5,225 nt of DNA from Planctomycetota bacterium (GTDB lineage Bacteria > Planctomycetota > Planctomycetia > Isosphaerales > Isosphaeraceae): positions 1 to 5,225 of the forward strand of contig JAJYDH010000448.1 of the NCBI GenBank assembly GCA_021777685.1. Reading direction: 5' to 3'. Shown piece after piece: positions 1 to 5,225 of the stretch (positions within the stretch are counted from its first letter, which is position 1; each line of letters begins with the position of its first letter). The notes under the pieces were generated by a model. It worked only from the letters and a program-made list of their open reading frames with translations, was not told the origin of the DNA and did no database searches. Both the position numbers and the translations under genes were made by a program.

Positions 1-124
1 GCAAGCACCGTCGCGGCGCTCCTGAAGATCCGGGACAGATGGACCTGATCCCTCCCTTCGAAACGCCGCGGGCCGGCCCGAGATCGGACCGGCTCGAGTG
101 GCTCCGTCCGCGACCGATCCCGGC

Positions 125-637
125 TCAGACCAGCTTCTGGACGTGGGCTTCGAGGAACCAGAGCCGCTTGTCGACGACCCGGGAGATCTCGGTGTAGAGG
201 TCGGCGGTGCTCGGGTCGCCGAGATGGTCCGAGTCGTCGATGGCCTGGCGAATCCGCCCGCAATAGAGGCCGAACCGCTCGATCAGGGCGTTGAGGTGCT
301 GGAGCCCCTCGACGGCCTCGGTCGGATACTCGGGGAGGGCCGAGTTCTCCGCGGCCATCCGCGCCGTGCCGGTCGCGTAGCCGCCGAGGAGCGTGGCCCG
401 TTCGGCCAGGAGGTCGACAAACGGCTCGACCTCTCCGGCGATCTCGTCGAACAGGATGTGGAGCTGGTAGAAGTCCGTCCCCTTGACGTTCCAGTGGGCC
501 TGCTTGACCTGGGTGTACAGGTCGAGCGTGTCGGCCAGGCTCTGGTTCAACATCTCGATCAGCTCGGCCCGCTTCTCGGCGGGGATGTCGATGTGGGTCG
601 AGAACTGGCGGGTCTTCACCTGGTGCTGGGTCGCCAT
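125..637 (-). CDS. dps: Dps-family ferritin-like DNA protection protein
   Basis: A 170-residue protein of the usual Dps length. Dps proteins form dodecamers that oxidise Fe2+ with hydrogen peroxide, store the iron as a ferric core and protect DNA in starved or oxidatively stressed cells; they act in the cytoplasm or on the nucleoid. The intersubunit ferroxidase ligands are all visible with the family spacing: His48 (in KQAHWNV), His60 and Asp64 (in QLHILFDE), Asp75 and Glu79 (in VDLLAER). The following LLGG and the C-terminal RLWFLEAH block also fit. The N-terminal tail has only a few basic residues, so DNA binding by the tail is not assured. The ATG start at 635-637 is preceded by AGGAG with a 10-nt spacer, and the stop is TGA. 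The gene is divergent from the secreted-protein gene across a 239-bp gap. Family assignment is firm; DNA binding and iron storage in this organism are inferred. Confidence 0.96.
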   Translation of the reverse strand: MATQHQVKTRQFSTHIDIPAEKRAELIEMLNQSLADTLDLYTQVKQAHWNVKGTDFYQLHILFDEIAGEVEPFVDLLAERATLLGGYATGTARMAAENSALPEYPTEAVEGLQHLNALIERFGLYCGRIRQAIDDSDHLGDPSTADLYTEISRVVDKRLWFLEAHVQKLV

Positions 638-647
638 GATTATCTAG

Positions 648-652
648 CTCCT
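648..652 (-). promoter_or_regulatory. Ribosome binding site of dps
   Basis: Read on the minus strand this is AGGAG, ending 10 nt before the dps ATG. It supports the chosen start; there is no alternative upstream start with the conserved N-terminus. Confidence 0.7.
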
Positions 653-753
653 GGAGGTCCGCCCGGCCGGGGCGGATCGGCCGACGCCGAGGATTCCCCG
701 ATCGGAACAGACTGGGCGGCAAATCTCAAGCCGAAGGGCGCGAACACTTCGCG

Positions 754-777
754 GTCGACATCCCGGGATCTGTCAAC
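754..777. promoter_or_regulatory. Imperfect inverted repeat, possible operator
   Basis: Two 7-nt arms, GTCGACA and TGTCAAC, are related by inversion with one mismatch and separated by 10 nt, giving GTYGACA-N10-TGTCRAC. The spacer contains the palindrome TCCCGGGA. The element sits midway in the gap between the divergent dps and secreted-protein genes, where a dimeric regulator could affect one or both. The dyad is seen in the sequence; its use as an operator is a guess. No convincing -35/-10 pair was found nearby. Confidence 0.25.
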
Positions 778-863
778 GGCCATTTCGAATCGAGATGACG
801 CGACGGGGCGGCCGATACAGTGTACGTCAGTTCTCTTGGTAGCGACCGTTGAACACGGGAAGT

Positions 864-870
864 GAAGGAG
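864..870 (+). promoter_or_regulatory. Ribosome binding site deciding the start at 877
   Basis: GAAGGAG lies 6 nt before the ATG at 877. An in-frame GTG at 862 would place this sequence inside the coding region and has no good Shine-Dalgarno of its own, so 877 is the better start. Confidence 0.75.
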
Positions 871-876
871 TCGACG

Positions 877-1401
877 ATGAAGACGACGATTCGCGCGGCC
901 TGCTCCGCGCTCGGACTGCTGGGCTTCTGGATCGCGATGGACTCGATCGCGGCCGACAAGGCCGGCGTCGACGCGAAGACCGCGTTCGCGAGGCTGAAGA
1001 CGCTCGAAGGCGACTGGAAGGTGGCCGGCGGCGGGGCCCATCCCGACGGCAAGGTCATCTACAAGGTGACGGCGGCCGGCTCCGCACTGATGGAGGATCA
1101 GTTCCCGGGCACCGACCACGCGATGGTCTCGATGTACCACCTCGACGGCGACGACCTCCGGATGACGCACTACTGCGCGGCGGGGAACCAGCCGAGGCTC
1201 AAGCTCGACCGCGAAGGGTCCACGACCGACGTCTACTCGTTCGTGTTCGACGGCGGGACGAACCTCAACCCCGCCAAGGACATGCACATCCACTCGCTGA
1301 AGATCACGTTCCTCGATAGTGGCAAGGTCGAATCCGACTGGGGTTGCTTCATGGACGGCAAGGCGTGCAAGGCGACGAAGCTCGCGATGACCCGGCAATG
1401 A
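877..1401 (+). CDS. Small exported protein, probable lipocalin-like beta-barrel, function unknown
   Basis: A 174-residue protein from the ATG at 877. Residues 1-26 look like a Sec signal peptide: basic start (MKTTIR), a modest hydrophobic stretch (ALGLLGFWIAM) and small residues before a likely cleavage near SIA/AD, so the mature protein is probably periplasmic or secreted. The mature part starts with a short helix and LKTLEGDW (41-48), then alternating strand-like segments with conserved-looking blocks FPGTDHAMVSMYHLDGDDL, THYCAAGNQPR (97-107) and FDGGTNL (124-130). The LxGxW opening followed by beta strands suggests a calycin/lipocalin or DUF1579-like barrel that binds a small ligand; the ligand is unknown. 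Mature cysteines are at 100, 157 and 164, so a disulfide is possible. Proteins with this wording are, to my recollection, common unnamed proteins in planctomycetes. The gene is monocistronic, with a strong hairpin 22 nt after its TGA stop. The gene call is firm; the fold is an inference. Confidence 0.85.
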   Translation: MKTTIRAACSALGLLGFWIAMDSIAADKAGVDAKTAFARLKTLEGDWKVAGGGAHPDGKVIYKVTAAGSALMEDQFPGTDHAMVSMYHLDGDDLRMTHYCAAGNQPRLKLDREGSTTDVYSFVFDGGTNLNPAKDMHIHSLKITFLDSGKVESDWGCFMDGKACKATKLAMTRQ

Positions 1402-1422
1402 CGGCCGACCTGGAGGATCACC

Positions 1423-1456
1423 GGCCTCGCGGCGGACGGCCTTCCGCCGCGAGGCC
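1423..1456 (+). terminator. Strong GC hairpin after the secreted-protein gene
   Basis: A perfect 14-bp inverted repeat, GGCCTCGCGGCGGA and TCCGCCGCGAGGCC, encloses a 6-nt loop and starts 22 nt after the TGA at 1399-1401. The place and strength suit a transcription terminator between convergent genes. Neither strand carries a T-tract after the stem, so it is not a textbook Rho-independent terminator; it may block RNA decay or work with other factors. Confidence 0.55.
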
Positions 1457-1504
1457 TGGGCCGGCGTCCGGGCCTGGGCACCGGGCCGGAAGCGGCCACG
1501 ACCG

Positions 1505-1532
1505 GCCCCGGGACTTCGGCTCTCCCCGGGGC
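1505..1532. terminator. Second GC hairpin in the convergent gap, downstream of glmS
   Basis: An 8-bp inverted repeat, GCCCCGGG and CCCGGGGC, has a 12-nt loop that contains CTTCGG, a UUCG tetraloop with its closing C-G pair when read on the + strand. On the minus strand it begins 31 nt after the glmS stop codon and could end the glmS transcript. There is no T-tract on either side. The structure is seen; terminator function is inferred. Confidence 0.4.
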
Positions 1533-1563
1533 AGGGGGGATGCGAATTCGACCGCCGGGGCGA

Positions 1564-3402
<1,839 letters not shown>

Positions 3403-3410
3403 GAATCAGT

Positions 3411-3417
3411 CCTCCTT
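3411..3417 (-). promoter_or_regulatory. Ribosome binding site of glmS
   Basis: AAGGAGG on the minus strand, 8 nt before the glmS ATG, in the short gap after the upstream membrane-protein gene. It is the strongest Shine-Dalgarno in the window and fits a gene needed in quantity. Confidence 0.8.
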
Positions 3418-3433
3418 GATAGATGCCGAGACT

Positions 3434-3766
3434 TCAAGGGCCCTCGCCGAGGCCGCCCCCGGCCGGCCGGGAGTGACCGGGCCCGCGACGCATGAGCAGT
3501 CGCGCCGCCAGGTGCACGACCGCGACGACGACGAGCCCGATCAATGCTCCGAGGAGCGAAGCGGCCGCGAACATGAGCAGGATCATGATGGCCGGCGCCG
3601 GCCCGTCGAGATCCTCGTCGCGGATCAGGAGGACCAACCCGGCGCAGAGGGATAGGGCCCAGGTGGCCATCGAATACGCGTAAGCCAGCCTCCACATGCG
3701 GCCCGATCCGCAGTCGACCGTCGGGCGAAACCGAATCGGGGCGGCATAGGGATCGAAGCGTTCCAT
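3434..3766 (-). CDS. Small membrane protein of unknown function upstream of glmS
   Basis: A 110-residue protein from the ATG at 3764-3766. The N-terminus (MERFDPYAAP, to about residue 24) is polar. A first membrane span covers about 27-48 (within LAYAYSMATWALSLCAGLVLLI). After an acidic loop (RDEDLDGPAP) a long hydrophobic stretch from about 57 to 92 could be two tightly spaced helices or one long one. The C-terminus is basic then Gly/Pro-rich. No enzyme motif is visible. An in-frame TTG at 3811 would add 15 residues and overlap the previous gene by 7 nt; I prefer the ATG because MxRFDPYA-type starts are familiar in small planctomycete membrane proteins and because AAGGGG lies 12 nt upstream, although that spacing is long. 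The gene lies 38 nt after the HEPN partner gene and 31 nt before glmS. It is a real gene by frame, hydrophobic pattern and spacing; its function is unknown. Confidence 0.75.
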   Translation of the reverse strand: MERFDPYAAPIRFRPTVDCGSGRMWRLAYAYSMATWALSLCAGLVLLIRDEDLDGPAPAIMILLMFAAASLLGALIGLVVVAVVHLAARLLMRRGPGHSRPAGGGLGEGP

Positions 3767-3804
3767 CGCGGTTCGTGTCCCCTTGCGGGCGATCGACCAC
3801 CCCT

Positions 3805-4242
3805 CTAGCAAGCCCCCGCTCGGGCGTCTTTCGGCGCGATTTCGGCCGGTCGGAGCAATTCCGGCGGATACAAGAAGGCGCTCTCAACGTAGACGCCGTT
3901 GAGTGTCGTCTGCTCAACTCGCCTGGCATGCTCGCCCGGATGGCGTTTCAGATGGGCCAGGACCCCTCGCGCCAGCGGCTGACTGGGACCGAGGAGAGTG
4001 ACGTCGAAGACCGGGTCGAGGCGGAGATCTGGAAGTTGATCGAAGGCCCGGATGACGGCCCCGTAGCCATTCCTGGGCCCTTCTTTGTCGACCCCCTTGC
4101 AGATCAGGTTGAGGGTCCAACGCTCGTTGTCGTTCGTATAAAGCCAGAATGCGGCCATGATCTCGAGCCCGTCGCGGACGAGCTGTTCGATCAGCTTCTG
4201 CCCGTCCGCAAGCCGGTAGATTACCAGTATTGCTTGATCCAC
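3805..4242 (-). CDS. Uncharacterised partner of the HEPN protein
   Basis: A 145-residue protein from a GTG start, with GGAG 7 nt upstream inside the end of the HEPN gene, which it overlaps by 22 nt. The open frame runs further upstream to 4359, but that part is low-complexity out-of-frame HEPN sequence. Visible features: a leading amphipathic helix (AILVIYRLADGQKLIEQL), then GLEIMAAFWLYTNDNERWTLNLI (25-47), GVDKEGPRNGYGAVIRAF (50-67), a strand-like DVTLLGPSQPLAR (80-92) and VYVESAFLYP (117-126). I recall unnamed bacterial proteins with the same order (AAFW, VD, AY, L.GP..P.AR, IE.AYIYP) encoded next to HEPN genes of this type. It lacks the GSxxxG...DxD motif of MNT nucleotidyltransferases, has no membrane span, and looks like a small cytoplasmic alpha/beta protein. 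The stop is TAG, unusual for this window. It may be a binding partner or antidote of the HEPN protein; that is an inference from gene order only. Confidence 0.8.
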   Translation of the reverse strand: MDQAILVIYRLADGQKLIEQLVRDGLEIMAAFWLYTNDNERWTLNLICKGVDKEGPRNGYGAVIRAFDQLPDLRLDPVFDVTLLGPSQPLARGVLAHLKRHPGEHARRVEQTTLNGVYVESAFLYPPELLRPAEIAPKDARAGAC

Positions 4243-4634
4243 GGCAGGACTCCGTGCGGTGTCTCGGTGATGGCCTCGATCATCGATCTGGCGCGGTCTC
4301 TGGTCCATCGATTGTAACGGCTGTCCTCCTTCCAGTCTTTCACGATGTCCCAGTTCCACTTGAGGCGAACTTCTCCGGACAGGTCATGCTTGAACGAGGT
4401 GCCGAGTTCGGCCGTCCGGATCAAGGTTTCGAAATCGTGCGTGTATGCCCCCTTGATGAGGTCCTTCTCGGGAAAGTCATGCTTCCTCGTGAGCCTCGCC
4501 ACGCACGCCTTGAGCCCGCATTCGACCGCATAGCCCGCCAGATAATAGGCGCCGTCGTACTTCCTGGCCTCGAAGAGGGCGGTTGCCTCCTCGATCCGGA
4601 CCAGAGCCAGCTTCTGGAACTGGACGCGGTTCAA
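4221..4634 (-). CDS. HEPN domain-containing protein
   Basis: A 137-residue protein made of one HEPN domain, an all-alpha fold found in RNases, toxins and nucleotide-binding proteins. Typical sequence: RIEEATALFEARKYDGAYYL (13-32), LAGYAVECGLKACVA (32-46), HDFPEK (52-57), YTHDFETLI (64-72), WNWDIVKDWKEDSRY (93-107) and HGVLPWIKQYW (127-137). The family match is clear. The catalytic RX4-6H motif usually found near the C-terminal helix of HEPN RNases is not there; only R47-X4-H52, earlier in the chain, fits the spacing, so nuclease activity is doubtful. The start is taken as TTG at 4632-4634, which overlaps the transporter's TGA as TTGA and gives a natural N-terminus; no ATG or GTG fits better in frame, and no clear Shine-Dalgarno is seen, so translation is probably coupled. 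The stop is TAA. Codons ending in A or T (TAT, GCA, AAA, AGA, CGA, AAT) are more frequent than in glmS. Confidence 0.85.
   Translation of the reverse strand: MNRVQFQKLALVRIEEATALFEARKYDGAYYLAGYAVECGLKACVARLTRKHDFPEKDLIKGAYTHDFETLIRTAELGTSFKHDLSGEVRLKWNWDIVKDWKEDSRYNRWTRDRARSMIEAITETPHGVLPWIKQYW
4250..4253 (-). promoter_or_regulatory. Ribosome binding site inside the HEPN gene, for the partner gene
   Basis: GGAG on the minus strand (within CGGAGTCC), 7 nt before the GTG at 4242. It decides the start of the partner gene and lies within the last codons of the HEPN gene, which suggests coupled translation of the pair. Confidence 0.6.
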
Positions 4635-5225
4635 GCTTGCGGCCCGTCCGGGGTCTTCAGCGAGAACGGCGTGAAGTCCGTGTTGACGTCGTAGAAGTCC
4701 TCGTGCTCGGCCCGCTTGAGGAAGCCGACGACCTTGTAGGTCAAGGGCGTGGCGAGCACCTCCCAGCCGACCTTCAGGCAGTAGTTCATCTTGAGGACGT
4801 CGAGCAATCGGTCGTTGTCCCAGACCCACAGGAAGGCGACCGGGTAGAAGATCAGCGAGTCGGCGGCCTCTCCGACCATCGTCGAGCCGATCGTCCTGAC
4901 CCAGAGCCAGCGGCCCCTCGTCCGGACCTTGATCTTGGCCAGGACGTAGGAGTTGACGAACTCGCCCGCGAAGAATGCCAGGATCGAGGCCAGGACGATC
5001 CTCGGGGCGTTGCCGAAGACCGCCTCGAAGGCCGCCTGGTTCTTCCACCGGGGGTCGGGCGGGAGTTGGATCACGACCCAGCTCATCGCCGAGGCGAAGA
5101 TGATCGCCGCGAACCCCGCCCAGACCACCTTCCTCGACCGGGCGTAGCCGTAGACCTCGGTGAGGATGTCGCCGAAGAGGTAGCTGATCGGGAAGAACAG
5201 CACGCCGGCGCCGAAGACGAAGTCA
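4631..5225 (-). CDS. Queuosine precursor transporter, YhhQ/DUF165 (VUT) family, 5' end outside the window
   Basis: The frame is open through the right edge; 197 residues plus stop are present and the N-terminus, probably a few tens of residues with the first membrane helix, is missing. The family imports queuosine precursors (preQ0, preQ1 or related bases) across the inner membrane for the modification of tRNA anticodon position 34. Evidence: the family blocks FPISYLFGDILTEVYGYARS (visible residues 11-30), AFFAGEFVNSYVLAKIK (83-99), RTIGSTMVGEAADSLIFYP (110-128) and the C-terminal VNTDFTPFSLK (180-190), with four or more hydrophobic segments between them. A GTG at 5203 could be taken as a start, but the frame upstream continues as DFVFGAG, which fits the family, so the gene is truncated by the window rather than short. 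The TGA stop overlaps the TTG start of the HEPN gene. No queuosine synthesis gene is visible here. The family is certain; the exact substrate is not. Confidence 0.93.
   Translation of the reverse strand, partial: DFVFGAGVLFFPISYLFGDILTEVYGYARSRKVVWAGFAAIIFASAMSWVVIQLPPDPRWKNQAAFEAVFGNAPRIVLASILAFFAGEFVNSYVLAKIKVRTRGRWLWVRTIGSTMVGEAADSLIFYPVAFLWVWDNDRLLDVLKMNYCLKVGWEVLATPLTYKVVGFLKRAEHEDFYDVNTDFTPFSLKTPDGPQA

Noticed and set aside
1..48. Open + strand frame ending in TGA at 46-48 (…STVAALLKIRDRWT), possibly the C-terminus of a gene entering from the left.
   Set aside because: Only 15 codons are visible, with no recognisable motif; it cannot be told from chance. The rest of 1-124 shows only weak inverted repeats (for example CGGAC/GTCCG at 85-110), with no T-tract, so no dps terminator is called.
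771..776. Perfect TTGACA on the minus strand, a possible -35 box for dps.
   Set aside because: No TATAAT-like -10 lies 16-18 nt downstream (the sequence there is GC-rich), so a sigma-70 type promoter is not supported.
98..865. Long + strand open frame across the dps gene.
   Set aside because: It lies opposite dps, whose ferroxidase residues are intact; its translation is rich in low-complexity Gly/Leu/Val/Asp and is a shadow of GC-rich coding.
3403..3433. Possible glmS ribozyme/riboswitch upstream of glmS.
   Set aside because: Only 31 nt separate glmS from the previous gene, too short for the ribozyme, and no matching core is seen.
4243..4359. Extension of the partner frame upstream to 4359.
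   Set aside because: The added residues come from the HEPN gene in another frame, and the GTG at 4242 has a good Shine-Dalgarno.
4635..5048. Extension of the HEPN frame upstream to 5048.
   Set aside because: This part is out-of-frame transporter sequence, rich in Arg, Gly and Leu; the HEPN domain begins right after the TTG at 4634.

Overview
The window is GC-rich bacterial DNA with tightly packed genes, mostly TGA stop codons and mostly G/C-ending codons. The wording of the proteins (a small secreted protein with an LEGDW start and an HYCAAGNQPR block, a short MERFDPYA-type membrane protein, and a HEPN gene with an uncharacterised partner) resembles Planctomycetota, perhaps the Isosphaeraceae. 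That placement is an inference from family resemblance. There is no rRNA, tRNA, CRISPR array, insertion sequence or transposase.

Layout. Positions 1-124 hold no gene I can support beyond a possible 3' tail of a + strand ORF. A dps gene (ferritin-like DNA-protection protein, minus strand) fills 125-637. The 239-bp gap 638-876 separates it from a divergent + strand gene (877-1401) for a small exported, probably lipocalin-like protein of unknown function. The 162-bp gap 1402-1563 lies between two convergent genes and contains two strong GC-rich hairpins. From 1564 to the right edge everything is on the minus strand. Read 5' to 3' the order is: a queuosine-precursor transporter of the YhhQ/DUF165 type (its 5' end lies beyond the window), a HEPN-domain protein, an uncharacterised 145-aa partner, a small membrane protein, and glmS.

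How the genes fit together. The five minus-strand genes have junctions of a 3-nt overlap (TTGA), a 22-nt overlap, a 38-nt gap and a 31-nt gap. They could form one transcription unit ending with glmS, which makes glucosamine-6-phosphate for cell-envelope precursors. The HEPN gene and its partner stand out: they overlap, they end in TAA and TAG while every other complete or partial gene here ends in TGA, and they use more A/T-ending codons than glmS. The partner has no visible nucleotidyltransferase motif, so this is not the standard MNT-HEPN toxin-antitoxin arrangement. It is the most interesting item in the window. The remaining genes are ordinary housekeeping or stress functions.
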